A stretch of DNA of 64,000 nucleotides, taken from the NCBI GenBank assembly GCA_963761435.1, contig CAVXHJ010000010.1, positions 186,001 through 250,000 of the forward strand, read 5' to 3'. Every line of letters begins with the position of its first letter. The first letter of the stretch is position 1. A program made the translations under genes and the position numbers. This stretch comes from Roseiarcus sp963761435. GTDB lineage: Bacteria > Pseudomonadota > Alphaproteobacteria > Rhizobiales > Beijerinckiaceae. A model generated the notes under the pieces. That model saw only the letters and a program-made list of their open reading frames with translations. It did no database searches and was not told the DNA's origin. Below, piece by piece: positions 8,461 through 17,684 of this stretch.

Positions 8461-10713
8461 TTACCCTTCGAACTTGTTGCTCTTCGGAAAGCCCTTCGGC
8501 GGCAGGCGGCCAGCTTCGGCGCGATTGCCGATCCAGTCCTTGAGGTCGCGCCGGTCGACGGTGAAAGTGCGTCCGGCCGAATCGCGCCACGTCAGGCCGT
8601 CGGCAAGCGCGAACACTTTGGCGTCCGCTATGCCGCCGTCCTTGTAGCGTTGAAGCCTCGTACCCTTGCCGCGCGACATTTCATTGAGCTGAGCGAGCGG
8701 AAACACAAGAAGCTTGCGGTTCTCCCCCATGACGGCGACATGGTCGCCGGCGGCTGGGACAATGAGGGCCGCGGTCGCCGGGGCCGTGACGTTGAGGACC
8801 GCGCGGCCTTTGCGGGTCGACGAGAGCAACTCGTCCTCGCCGATGAGAAAGCCGTTGCCGTCGCTTGACGCGATGAGGCGCTTTGTCCCTGCCGTGTACG
8901 CCCACACCGCGACGATCGCGGCGCTCTCGTCGAGGTCGGCCATGAGGCGGATCGGCTCGCCCTGCCCGCGCCCTCCCGGCAGCTTGGCCGCCTCGAGCGT
9001 GAACACCTTGCCGTCGCTCGTGAGCGCCAGGATCTTCGAGGTCGTCTCGGCGAAGAACGAAGTCTTGAGCCCGTCGTCTGCCTTGAACGTCGCCGAAGAG
9101 AGGTCGGCGACCTGCCCTTTGAGCGCGCGAATCCAGCCCTTTTGCGACACGACCACGGTGACCGGCTCGCGCTCGATCATCGCCTGGGCCAAGTCGGCGA
9201 CCACGACATCGGGCGCGGCTTCGAAAGTGGTGCGCCGCCGGCCGAGCTTCGTTTCGGGCCCGAACTTCTTTTTGACGTCGCGGATTTCGACCGCGATCAT
9301 CTGCCATTGCTTCCGTTCGCTGGCGAGCAGGGCCTCGATCGAGGCCTTCTCTTTGCTGAGCTCATCCTGCTCCTTGCGCAGCGCCATTTCCTCGAGGCGG
9401 CGCAGGCTTCTTAAGCGTGTGTCGAGAACATAGACGGCCTGCAGTTCGCTGAGGGCGAAGCGAGCCTTCAGCGCTTCTTTCGGATCATCGTCCTCGCGCA
9501 CGATGCGGATGACCTCGTCGAGATTGAGAAAGACGATGATCATGCCGGCGAGCAGTTCGAGCCGCTTGTCGATCGCCGCCAGTCGATGCCGCGAGCGCCG
9601 CACAAGCACGTTGCGGCGATGGTCGAGCCATTGCCGGAGCGCTTCGCCAAGCGAAACGACCCTTGGCGTGACGCCATCGACCAGCACGTTCATGTTGACC
9701 GAGACCCGCGCTTCGAGCTCGGTCAACCGGAACAGGGACTCCATCAGCGTTTCAGGCTCGACCGCGCGGGTGCGCGGCTCGAGCACGATGCGCACGTCCT
9801 CGGTCGATTCGTCGCGCACGTCGGCGAGCAGCGGGAGCTTGCGCTCGTTGAGCAAATTGGCGATCTGCTCGATCAGCCGCGACTTCTGGACGCCGTACGG
9901 AATCTCGCTGACGACCGCAACCCAACCGCCGCGGCCCGCGTCCTCTTTCGTCCACCGCGCGCGCAGACGAAAGGCGCCGCGGCCGGCGCGGTAGGTGTCG
10001 ACGATCGCGGCCTTGCCGTCGATGACGACGCCGCCGGTCGGGAAGTCAGGGCCGGGCACGAATTCGGCGAGCGCTTCGGCGTCGGCGCCCGGATGGGCGA
10101 TGAGATAGAGCGCGGCGTCGCAGAGCTCGGCGATGTTGTGCGGCGGGATGGACGTCGCCATGCCGACCGCGATGCCCTGCGCGCCGTTGGCGAGCAGGTT
10201 CGGAACCGCGGACGGCATGACGATCGGCTCTCGCGTGTCGCCCGAATAATTGTCGCGCCAGTCGACCGAATCCTCGTCGACGCCCTCCATCAGGAGGCGG
10301 GCGACATCCGTCATCCGCGCCTCGGTATAGCGGTAGGCCGCGGCGTTGTCGCCGTCGATGTTGCCGAAATTGCCCTGCCCCTCGACCAGCGGATAACGCG
10401 AGGCGAAGTCCTGGGCGAGGCGCACCAAAGCCTCGTAAATCGCCTGATCGCCGTGGGGATGAAACGAGCCCATCACGTCGCCGACGATCTTGGCGCATTT
10501 CTTGAAGGCCGTGCCCGGATCGAGCTTGAGGATGTGCATGCCGTAGAGAATGCGGCGATGCACGGGCTTCAAGCCATCGCGCGCGTCGGGAAGCGCCCGG
10601 CCCATGATGGTGGAGAGCGCATAGGCGAGATACCGCTCCTCCAGCGCCTCGCGCAGATTGATGTCGATCGGCGCCATGGGCGGCGGAGGCGGCGGCGGAA
10701 CGGACTTGGCCAT
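8461..10713 (-). CDS. parC: DNA topoisomerase IV subunit A
   Basis: Cuts and rejoins DNA as the A subunit of topoisomerase IV, which separates linked daughter chromosomes. The product is 750 residues. After a proline-rich start (MAKSVPPPPPPPMAP) the winged-helix breakage-reunion domain carries the catalytic Tyr129 in YRYTEARMT and the helix GRALPDARDGLKPVHRRIL. A coiled-coil tower region follows at about 420-480. The C-terminal beta-pinwheel is short and lacks a clear GyrA box (QRRGGKG), which favours ParC over GyrA. parE is not in the window. The gene is complete and unbroken. Confidence 0.95.
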   Translation of the reverse strand: MAKSVPPPPPPPMAPIDINLREALEERYLAYALSTIMGRALPDARDGLKPVHRRILYGMHILKLDPGTAFKKCAKIVGDVMGSFHPHGDQAIYEALVRLAQDFASRYPLVEGQGNFGNIDGDNAAAYRYTEARMTDVARLLMEGVDEDSVDWRDNYSGDTREPIVMPSAVPNLLANGAQGIAVGMATSIPPHNIAELCDAALYLIAHPGADAEALAEFVPGPDFPTGGVVIDGKAAIVDTYRAGRGAFRLRARWTKEDAGRGGWVAVVSEIPYGVQKSRLIEQIANLLNERKLPLLADVRDESTEDVRIVLEPRTRAVEPETLMESLFRLTELEARVSVNMNVLVDGVTPRVVSLGEALRQWLDHRRNVLVRRSRHRLAAIDKRLELLAGMIIVFLNLDEVIRIVREDDDPKEALKARFALSELQAVYVLDTRLRSLRRLEEMALRKEQDELSKEKASIEALLASERKQWQMIAVEIRDVKKKFGPETKLGRRRTTFEAAPDVVVADLAQAMIEREPVTVVVSQKGWIRALKGQVADLSSATFKADDGLKTSFFAETTSKILALTSDGKVFTLEAAKLPGGRGQGEPIRLMADLDESAAIVAVWAYTAGTKRLIASSDGNGFLIGEDELLSSTRKGRAVLNVTAPATAALIVPAAGDHVAVMGENRKLLVFPLAQLNEMSRGKGTRLQRYKDGGIADAKVFALADGLTWRDSAGRTFTVDRRDLKDWIGNRAEAGRLPPKGFPKSNKFEG

Positions 10714-11143
10714 TGGGCGGGGTTAGCCCCGCGCTTGAGTCGCGGCAAGCCGGCCGGAGCCAGTGGCGGTCCCGACACGCCCCGCGTCGGGCGCGAATTG
10801 CCCAAGATCACGCCATGTTGAAGCTGCACAAATTCACGCCATCTTGTCGGCGAGGCGCCCGGCTACCATGTCGAAACTGATTCGTTGCGTATGTTGCCAG
10901 GAACTTGTGCAGGTTGGCGTGAGTTCGTTCGGCACCGTTGGTGTTGCCGATCATAATTGTTGCGATCTCGTTCTGACGCTTGCCAATCCGAATAGTCGGG
11001 CTTCAGAATAGCGAATTGGGTGAGTCGATCTAGCGGCATGAGTTTTGCTGCAACGAGGTGTACAGCGTGGACTTGAGTTGAAAGGAGGAAAACTCCCAAG
11101 GTTCGGCATGATTCCAACTTAGCAACCCGTAAAGGGGACTGAG
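10714..11143. other. Intergenic region, no supported gene
   Basis: About 430 bases between the parC start and a small exported protein. Short open stretches occur in several frames on both strands, but none has a good start, codon usage or a recognisable motif. It contains the parC promoter and the leader of the next gene (GGGGACTGAG just before its ATG). It may hold decayed coding sequence. Confidence 0.4.
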
Positions 11144-11461
11144 ATGATTGCTCGAACCGTGGCGCTCCTATTCGCGCTTTCCGCCACCGGCGCGGAAGCT
11201 CATGATTATTGGTCTGACGGGAAACCCATCCCAGACTGGGTGAAAGCTTCGTGCTGCGGACCGGCCGACGCCCACCACCTTCGGCCAGACCAGGTCCACC
11301 GGATCTCGGATGAGTTTTACTCGGTCGATGGCTACGTCCGGCGCATACCCGTCGGGCAGGCGCTGCCCAGCCAGGATGGAGACTATTGGATCTTCTACCG
11401 GGATGACGGAGGCGGCAGCCAGTCCGGCGTCTACTGCTTCTTCGTACCGATGGACTTCTGA
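11144..11461 (+). CDS. Small exported protein of unknown function
   Basis: A 105-residue protein with a clear signal peptide (MIARTVALLFALSATGAEA) and a mature part of about 86 residues. It has a Cys pair (ASCCGPADAHHL), several His and Asp residues and a third Cys near the end (YCFFVPMDF). A weak AAGGGGA site precedes the ATG. The Cys/His-rich pattern could bind metal or form a disulfide, but I do not recognise a named family. It stands alone. Confidence 0.7.
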   Translation: MIARTVALLFALSATGAEAHDYWSDGKPIPDWVKASCCGPADAHHLRPDQVHRISDEFYSVDGYVRRIPVGQALPSQDGDYWIFYRDDGGGSQSGVYCFFVPMDF

Positions 11462-11758
11462 TTTCGGGCGGCCGTCTTTTCTGCCGTTGATCGACGCCTG
11501 ACCTTCGTCTGGCGCGAAGACGGCGCGTTGATGAGCGCTTCTCTCGACGTGGACGCCATCCGCGGCGCCCGAAACGAAGGATCTCGCCTCGAAGGGCGCT
11601 GTTGGCGCCCGGGAGGGTGACGCGCCGCCCCTCTTCGCCTACATGTCGGGCACGTGGCCCAGCCGACAACCGCCGGGCCAGGGTCCCCGCGCCTCGCCTC
11701 GCCGTCGTCCGGCGCCAAGGGGTCGCCATTCGAGCGTGCCCTACTGGGAGGAACGGCG

Positions 11759-12686
11759 ATGTCGCCGATAATATCCGTCGCCGCCGTAACCAAGCGCTAC
11801 AAGTCAGGCCTGGTCGCGCTCGATCAGGTCGATCTTGAGATCGCGAAGGGCGAGATTTTCGCGCTTTTGGGCCCGAACGGGGCCGGCAAGACGACGCTGA
11901 TTGGCGTCATCTGCGGCACGGTTTCGATGACGGCGGGCCGAATTCTCATCGACGGGCATGATATCGTGCGCGAATATCGCTCCACCCGGGCGATCGTCGG
12001 CCTTGTGCCGCAAGAGATCGCGCTCGATATTTTCTCCAGCGTACACAACACGGTGTCCTACAGCCGCAGGCTGTTCGGGCGCCCCGCCGACCCTGCATAT
12101 ATCGAGCGGCTGCTGCGCGATCTGTCGCTCTGGGACAAGCGCGACGCCCGGATCGTCGAATTGTCGGGCGGCATGAAGCGGCGGGTGATGATCGCCAAGG
12201 CGCTGAGCCATGAGCCCGATATTCTCTTCCTCGACGAGCCGACTGCCGGCGTCGACGTCAACCTGCGCCGCGACATGTGGGCGCTGGTCCGCCGGCTGCG
12301 CGCCGAGGGCGTCACCGTCATCCTGACTACGCATTACATCGAGGAGGCCGAGGAGATGGCGGACCGGGTCGGCGTCATCAATCACGGCCGAATCGTGCTG
12401 GTTGAGGAAAAGGCCGCGCTGATGCGCAAACTGGGCAAGCGCCGCCTGACGCTCGCGCTCCAGGAGCCGCTGCCCGCGCTGCCGAAGGAGCTCGCCGATT
12501 GGCCGCTCGAACTCGAGGACGACGGCCGGCGGCTATCCTATCGCTTCGATGCGGCGGCTGAGGACACCGGAGTTCCCGACGCTGTTACGTCGCCTCGACG
12601 AGATCGGCGTCAATTTCAAGGATCTCGACACGACGACCAGCACGCTCGAGGACATTTTCGTCGATCTGGTGGGGCGGGCGGCTTGA
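11759..12686 (+). CDS. ABC transporter ATP-binding protein (frame break near its 3' end)
   Basis: The ATPase half of an ABC-2 type exporter (NodI/YadG-like). Motifs: Walker A GPNGAGKT, signature LSGGMKRR, Walker B ILFLDEPTAGVD and the switch His in TTHYIEEAEEMADR. The start at 11759 has GGGAGGAA just upstream. Near 12566 the frame shifts: reading on in the +1 frame gives the proper C-terminus FPTLLRRLDEIGVNFKDL, then TTTSTLEDIFVDLVGRAA and a TGA at 12684. Without the correction the gene appears fused to the permease as one 602-residue product, which is artefactual. The stop overlaps the permease start (TTGA). Confidence 0.88.
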
Positions 12687-13462
12687 AGCGCTCGGCGGCA
12701 ATCAATCTCGACGGCGTGTGGGCGATCTACCGCTCCGAACTTCGTCGGACGCAGCGGACGATCTGGCAAAGCGTGGCGACGCCGGTCATCACAACGGCGC
12801 TCTATTTCGTCGTGTTCGGAGCGGCGATCGGCTCGCGGATCAGCGAAGTCGGGGGGGTGAGCTACGGCGCGTTCATCGTGCCCGGGCTCATCATGCTGAC
12901 GCTTTTGACCCAGAGCATCTCCAACGCCGCGATCGGCATCTACTTCCCCAAATTCACCGGCACGATCTTCGAGCTCCTCTCGGCGCCGATGTCGGCGATC
13001 GAGGCGGTCTGCGCCTATGTCGGCGCGGCGGCGACCAAGTCGGTCGGCATCGGGCTCATCATTCTCATCACCGCGACGCTGTTTGTGCAGGTCAGGATCG
13101 AGCACCCGGTCTGGATGGTCGCCTTCCTGATCCTGACCTCGGTCGCGTTCAGCCTGTTCGGCTTCATCATCGGGATCTGGGCGAAGAATTTCGAGCAGCT
13201 GGCGATCATCCCGGCGCTGATCGTCACGCCGCTCACCTTCCTCGGCGGCGCCTTCTATTCGATCGACATGCTGCCGCCGTTCTGGCGCGGCGTGAGCCTT
13301 TTCAATCCGGTGGTCTATCTCGTCAGCGGTTTCCGCTGGAGCTTCTTTGGCAAAGGCGACGTCAGCGTCGCCGCCAGCCTCGGCTTCACGATGCTGTTCA
13401 TCGTCGCGTGCCTCGGAGCGTTGGTGTTGATTTTCCGTACCGGATGGCGGCTGAAGCCGTGA
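12683..13462 (+). CDS. ABC-2 type transporter permease
   Basis: Membrane subunit of about 259 residues partnered with the preceding ATPase. It has six hydrophobic segments in the ABC-2 pattern, with the conserved late segment TPLTFLGGAFYSIDMLPPFW and FNPVVYLVSGFRWSFFG. The TTG start at 12683 overlaps the ATPase stop by four bases, typical of coupled translation; a GTG at 12717 is the alternative. The family exports drugs, polysaccharides or lipo-oligosaccharides, and the substrate cannot be told from sequence. The gene converges on the STAS-like gene, with 16 bases between. Confidence 0.88.
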   Translation: MKRSAAINLDGVWAIYRSELRRTQRTIWQSVATPVITTALYFVVFGAAIGSRISEVGGVSYGAFIVPGLIMLTLLTQSISNAAIGIYFPKFTGTIFELLSAPMSAIEAVCAYVGAAATKSVGIGLIILITATLFVQVRIEHPVWMVAFLILTSVAFSLFGFIIGIWAKNFEQLAIIPALIVTPLTFLGGAFYSIDMLPPFWRGVSLFNPVVYLVSGFRWSFFGKGDVSVAASLGFTMLFIVACLGALVLIFRTGWRLKP

Positions 13463-13478
13463 CCTCTCCGCGCCGCAG

Positions 13479-13844
13479 CTATTCTCCGCGGCGCGCCGCG
13501 GCAGCCCACTCCATCGCGACCCTTTGGTCGGCCGCGTCGAATAACCGAACAGGAACCGCAGCCACGTCAAACCCGCTGAGTCTGGCTTCGTCCATCCTGG
13601 TCGTCTCGGTGACCACGGCGAGCTTGACGAGCGACTTATGAGTTAGCGAGGCGCTGGTAAGTCCCCGCGCCAGCTCAGCAAAATAGCCGCCGAAATCGCG
13701 GTCGACGACGATGACGAGACCGGTCGCGGCTTCGGATCGGCCCAGAACCTCCTCGATCGCCGCCTCGACGTCCGGCGCCATGATCGTCCCGCTGACGCGC
13801 AAGGCGAGCGTCTGCGCCGGCGCGTCCTGCACTCGTTCGAGCAT
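13479..13844 (-). CDS. SpoIIAA/STAS-like domain protein
   Basis: A soluble 121-residue protein with the SpoIIAA-like fold: LALRVSGTIMAPDVEAAIEE, then VIVVDRDFGGYFAELARGL, KLAVVTE and a C-terminal VPVRLFDAADQRVAMEW. The start at 13844 is chosen because GGAAGGAA lies just upstream; the frame is open further up to 13949. Members occur near stress and transport genes and their role is unclear. Confidence 0.75.
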   Translation of the reverse strand: MLERVQDAPAQTLALRVSGTIMAPDVEAAIEEVLGRSEAATGLVIVVDRDFGGYFAELARGLTSASLTHKSLVKLAVVTETTRMDEARLSGFDVAAVPVRLFDAADQRVAMEWAAAARRGE

Positions 13845-13948
13845 CGCCCGTTCCTTCCCCTCGCCAGCGTTTCCGTTGGCAAGCGCATCCCCCTTGGCCC
13901 ATGATAGCAGATGAGGGGGCCCCGATGCGAGCGGGGCCGCGACCGTCA

Positions 13949-14353
13949 TTAGCTTGAGCTAGCGGCCAAGCGCTTGGCGAAGCTCTCGAGATTGACCGCG
14001 CCGCGGCGGTGCGAACCCTCGCCGATCATCCGCTCGCCGTCATGCGCCTCGACCGCGAACAGAATGCTTCGGCCGGAAACCTCGATGACGCGCGCGGTGG
14101 CGGCGACCGTACGCCCCATCGGCGTCGGGGCGAGATGGCGAATATTGACTTCGCTGCCGACGGTCGCCCATCCGGGCGGCAGATGCGCCTTGACCGCCTC
14201 GCCGGCCGCAATTTCCATGGCGATGATCATGAACGGGGTGCCGTACACGAACGGCATGCCGTCGACATGGGCGCCGACGGTGAGCTCGCGCGTGACAACG
14301 ACCTCCTTGCGGCCGGTCATGCCGGGCCGAACGTTCTCCAGCGGCTCGGTCAT
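13949..14353 (-). CDS. FlK-like hotdog-fold thioesterase
   Basis: A 134-residue single hotdog-domain protein resembling fluoroacetyl-CoA thioesterase FlK. Visible are the helix region VYGTPFMIIAMEIAA with its acidic residue, VGSEVNIRHLAPTPMG with the family His, and the final strand SILFAVEAHDGERMIGEGSH. It probably hydrolyses a short acyl-CoA; the true substrate is unknown and fluoroacetate is not implied. The gene lies 57 bases downstream of the oxidase subunit III gene on the same strand and may be read through from it. Confidence 0.8.
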   Translation of the reverse strand: MTEPLENVRPGMTGRKEVVVTRELTVGAHVDGMPFVYGTPFMIIAMEIAAGEAVKAHLPPGWATVGSEVNIRHLAPTPMGRTVAATARVIEVSGRSILFAVEAHDGERMIGEGSHRRGAVNLESFAKRLAASSS

Positions 14354-14410
14354 GCTCGGCTCCGTCGCCAGAAATGAGATCGGCGCCGCCAGGCTTCCGG
14401 GCGAGCCGGC

Positions 14411-15280
14411 CTACCCCGCCCCGCCTTCGATCGCCGCGCCCCAGGAGCCCCAGATATAGATGCAGCTGAAGAGGAATATCCAGACGACGTCGACGAAATG
14501 CCAATACCACGCGGCGAACTGGAATCCGACGTGATGGCGCGGCGTGAATTGACCGAGCCACGCGCGCACCAGGCAGACGAACAGGAAAATCACGCCGATG
14601 ATCACATGCGCGCCGTGAAAGCCGGTGGCCATGAAAAAGGTCGCGCCGTAGATCGAGTTCTTAAAGCTGAAGGGCGCGTGGATGTATTCGTACGCCTGGG
14701 TGAAGACGAACAGGACGCCAAGCGCGATGCCGAGCGCGAGGAAGCCCTTGAATTTTCTGCGGTCGCCCTCGCGCAACTCGTCGTGGGCGACGTTGACCGC
14801 GAAACTCGACGTCACGAGTACAAACGTGTTCATCAGCGGCAACGCAAGCGGATTGATCACCTCCGTGCCCTTTGGCGGCCAGATTCCGCCGGTGAAGTCG
14901 AGGCGCCCGTAAACCTGGGGATCGGCGGGATAGAGCGCGCCCCAGAAGAACGCCCAGAACCAGGCGACGAAGAACATCACTTCCGAAGCGATGAACAGGA
15001 TCATGCCCAAGGTCAGGCCATAGCGCACGAGCACGTTGTGGTAGCCATCCTGGGCTTCCGCGACGACGTCCCGCCACCAGCCGGCCATGGTGAAGAGGAT
15101 GCCGGCGATCCCGATAGCCACGATCCCCGGGCCCACCTTCGCGCCCGCAATCGAGAGGCCATGCATATAAAAGATGAGGCCGAACGCCGACAGAAACGCG
15201 AATCCCGCGCCGATGATCGGCCAGGCGCTCGGCGCGACGAGATGAAAGCCCGGCCGGTCCTGAATCGCCGTGTCGGTCAT
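14411..15280 (-). CDS. ctaE: Cytochrome c oxidase subunit III
   Basis: Seven-helix structural subunit of the aa3-type terminal oxidase, 289 residues from the ATG at 15280. Family signatures include WWRDVVAEAQDGYHNVLV, SEVMFFVAWFWAFFWGALYP, TGFHGAHVIIGVIFL and the C-terminal FAAWYWHFVDVVWIFLFSCI. The open frame extends over 130 codons upstream into ctaG, but that part is the wrong frame. It is the last gene of the ctaC-ctaD-ctaG-ctaE operon. Confidence 0.95.
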   Translation of the reverse strand: MTDTAIQDRPGFHLVAPSAWPIIGAGFAFLSAFGLIFYMHGLSIAGAKVGPGIVAIGIAGILFTMAGWWRDVVAEAQDGYHNVLVRYGLTLGMILFIASEVMFFVAWFWAFFWGALYPADPQVYGRLDFTGGIWPPKGTEVINPLALPLMNTFVLVTSSFAVNVAHDELREGDRRKFKGFLALGIALGVLFVFTQAYEYIHAPFSFKNSIYGATFFMATGFHGAHVIIGVIFLFVCLVRAWLGQFTPRHHVGFQFAAWYWHFVDVVWIFLFSCIYIWGSWGAAIEGGAG

Positions 15281-15299
15281 TGTCTTCTTCCTTTGATGG

Positions 15300-15923
15300 T
15301 CATCCCGCCGTCCCCGCGCGATCGGCCGAGCGCGCCGGCTGCGGCCGCGCGGACGGCGGGGCGAACAGGGTATAGGAAAGCGTGATTGAATCGACCCTCG
15401 CCATCGACGGGTCGCCTTCGAGCTTGGGATCGAGGAAGAACACGACAGGCCATTCCGCGCTCTCGTGCGGGCCGAGATGCTGTTCGGTGAAGCAGAAGCA
15501 TGAAATCTTGTCGAACCATTCGCCGGAGACTTCAGGCGACACATTGAAAGTGGCCCGAGCCACGGCCGGCTCGTCGCTGAGGTTGCGGACGCGGAAATAG
15601 ACGGTCGCCGTCTGGCCGGTGCGCAACCGGACCGAGTCGACTTCCGGTTCGAATCTCCAGTTGAGACCCGGCGCGACATTGGCGTCGAATCCGACACGCA
15701 GAATCCGATGACCTTCCCCGTCGGTGTTGGCTTTCACGACCTGGGGCGTGCCCTCGTAGCCGGTGGCGCGGCAGAAGGCGGAGTAAAATGGCGCTGCGCC
15801 GTAGGTGAGCCCGATCATCGTCACCGCGAGCGTCAGGCCGCCGAGGCCCATCAACCGATTGTTGCGCGCCGCACGGCCCCCGACCGAGACCGTGGTTCCG
15901 TCGCGGTCGCCCGGAGCAGTCAC
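15300..15923 (-). CDS. ctaG: Cytochrome c oxidase assembly protein CtaG/Cox11
   Basis: A membrane-anchored periplasmic chaperone that delivers copper to the CuB centre of subunit I. The product is 207 residues: a short cytoplasmic start, one membrane helix (MGLGGLTLAVTMIGLTYGAA) followed by PFYSAFCRATGYEGTPQ, then the periplasmic domain with the copper-binding motif SCFCFTEQ and SAEWPVVFFLDP. The GTG start at 15923 overlaps the ctaD stop as GTGA, so translation is likely coupled. ctaE follows after 19 bases. Confidence 0.93.
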   Translation of the reverse strand: MTAPGDRDGTTVSVGGRAARNNRLMGLGGLTLAVTMIGLTYGAAPFYSAFCRATGYEGTPQVVKANTDGEGHRILRVGFDANVAPGLNWRFEPEVDSVRLRTGQTATVYFRVRNLSDEPAVARATFNVSPEVSGEWFDKISCFCFTEQHLGPHESAEWPVVFFLDPKLEGDPSMARVDSITLSYTLFAPPSARPQPARSADRAGTAG

Positions 15924-17635
15924 GCCACGCTCCCGTGCCCCGCGATCGCCGGCGCATGCGCATTCTCGTCGCCGAAAATGTGGGGCGGCGTCTCGAAGGT
16001 GTGGAACGGGGCCGGCGACGGCACGGTCCATTCAAGCGTGGTCGCGCCGGGTCCCCACGGATTGGCCGGAGCCGCGCGCTTGGCGGCGAACGCTTCATAG
16101 ATGAGATAGATGAAAATCAGTGTGGCGGCGCCCGAGATGAAGGCGCCGATCGACGACAGAAAATTCCAAGTCTCATAGGCGGAGGTATAGTCGACGAGGC
16201 GGCGCGGCATGCCCTGGAACCCGAGGAAATGCTGGGGAAAAAAGGTGAGGTTGATGCCGACAAAGGACACCCAGAAGTGCCATTTCGCCAGCCTCTCGTC
16301 GTAGAGGTAGCCGGTCATCTTCGGGAACCAGTAGTAGAAGCCGGCGAAGATTGAAAACACCGCCCCGAGCGACATAACGTAATGAAAATGCGCAACGACG
16401 TAGTAGGTGTCGTGCAGATACCGGTCGATCGCCGCATTGGCGAGCACGACGCCGGTGACCCCGCCGACGGTGAAGACGAAGACGAAGCCGATCGCCCACA
16501 GCATCGGCGGCCTGAGCGAAATCGAGCCGCCCCACATCGTCGCCAGCCACGAGAATACCTTCACCCCCGTCGGCACCGCGATCACCATCGTCGCGAAGAC
16601 GAAGTAGCGCTGGGCATTGAGCGACATGCCCGTTGTGAACATGTGATGGGCCCAGACGGCGAAGCCCAGGAAAGCGATCGCCAGCATGGCGTAGACCATG
16701 CCGACATACCCGAAGATCGGCTTTTTCGAGAAGGTCGCCACGACCTGGCTGATGATGCCGAAGCCCGGGATGATGAGAATATAGACCTCTGGATGACCGA
16801 AGAACCAGAACAGATGCTGAAACAGGATCGGGTCGCCGCCGCCGGCCGGTTCGAAGAACGTGGTGTGGAAATTGCGGTCCGTCAGCAGCATGGTCAGCGC
16901 GCCCGCCAGCACCGGCAGCGCCAGCAGCAGCAGAAAGGCGGTGATCAGCACTGACCATGGGAATAGCGGCATGCGGAACATCGTCATGCCGGGCGCGCGC
17001 ATGTTGACGATCGTGGCGATGAAATTGATCGAGCCGATGATCGAGGACGCGCCGGCCAGATGCATCGACAAGATGACGAAATCGACCGCCGGACCCGGCG
17101 TCCCCACGGTTCCCGACATCGGCGGATAGAGCACCCAGCCGCCGCCGAAGCCCCTCATTCCGGGCGAGCCTTCCGCGAACAAGGAACACATGAGAAGCAG
17201 GAACGACGCCACCAGAAGCCAGAACGACAGATTATTGAGCCTCGGGAACGCCATGTCCGGCGCGCCAATCAGAAGCGGCACCATCCAGTTGCCGAACCCG
17301 CCCATCATCGCCGGCATCACCATGAAAAAGATCATGATGATGGCGTGGCTGCTGAAGAACACGTTGTACATGTTTTTGGCGGCGTCGATCGACCCGTCGC
17401 CGCTCATGATCCACGAAATCAGCGGGAACACGTGCATTCCCGGCTCCATCAATTCCGCCCGGATGATGATCGAAAGCACCGTGCCGATGAGGCCAGCGCA
17501 GATGGCGAAGAAGAGATAGAGCGTGCCAATGTCCTTGTGGTTGGTCGAAAGGAGATACCGCCGCCACCCGGTCGGGTGGGCGTGCTCGTGATGAGCCTCA
17601 ACGTCGTGATGGCTGAGGTCGGTGACGGACGCCAT
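15920..17635 (-). CDS. ctaD: Cytochrome c oxidase subunit I
   Basis: Catalytic subunit of the aa3-type oxidase, 571 residues with twelve predicted membrane helices, carrying haem a, haem a3 and CuB. Signatures: WRRYLLSTNHKDIGTLYLFF at the start, WMVPLLIGAPDMAFPRLNN, the CuB/cross-linked His-Tyr region FWFFGHPEVYILIIPGFG and later HDTYYVVAHFHYVMSLGA. The start at 17635 (MASVTDLSHHD) is preferred over the longer open frame. A His-rich N-terminus is usual in alphaproteobacteria. It lies 49 bases after ctaC. Confidence 0.97.
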   Translation of the reverse strand: MASVTDLSHHDVEAHHEHAHPTGWRRYLLSTNHKDIGTLYLFFAICAGLIGTVLSIIIRAELMEPGMHVFPLISWIMSGDGSIDAAKNMYNVFFSSHAIIMIFFMVMPAMMGGFGNWMVPLLIGAPDMAFPRLNNLSFWLLVASFLLLMCSLFAEGSPGMRGFGGGWVLYPPMSGTVGTPGPAVDFVILSMHLAGASSIIGSINFIATIVNMRAPGMTMFRMPLFPWSVLITAFLLLLALPVLAGALTMLLTDRNFHTTFFEPAGGGDPILFQHLFWFFGHPEVYILIIPGFGIISQVVATFSKKPIFGYVGMVYAMLAIAFLGFAVWAHHMFTTGMSLNAQRYFVFATMVIAVPTGVKVFSWLATMWGGSISLRPPMLWAIGFVFVFTVGGVTGVVLANAAIDRYLHDTYYVVAHFHYVMSLGAVFSIFAGFYYWFPKMTGYLYDERLAKWHFWVSFVGINLTFFPQHFLGFQGMPRRLVDYTSAYETWNFLSSIGAFISGAATLIFIYLIYEAFAAKRAAPANPWGPGATTLEWTVPSPAPFHTFETPPHIFGDENAHAPAIAGHGSVA

Positions 17636-17684
17636 ATTTAACGACTCCGGTGCTGCATGATCGGCTGGCCCATGACCTGGCCGA

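Noticed and set aside
10815..11060. Possible transposase relic
   Set aside because: Short frames looked coding-like, but no DDE motif, terminal repeats or target duplication could be found.
14411..15697. 428-codon frame over ctaE and ctaG
   Set aside because: Only the part from 15280 onward matches subunit III; the rest is antiframe of ctaG.
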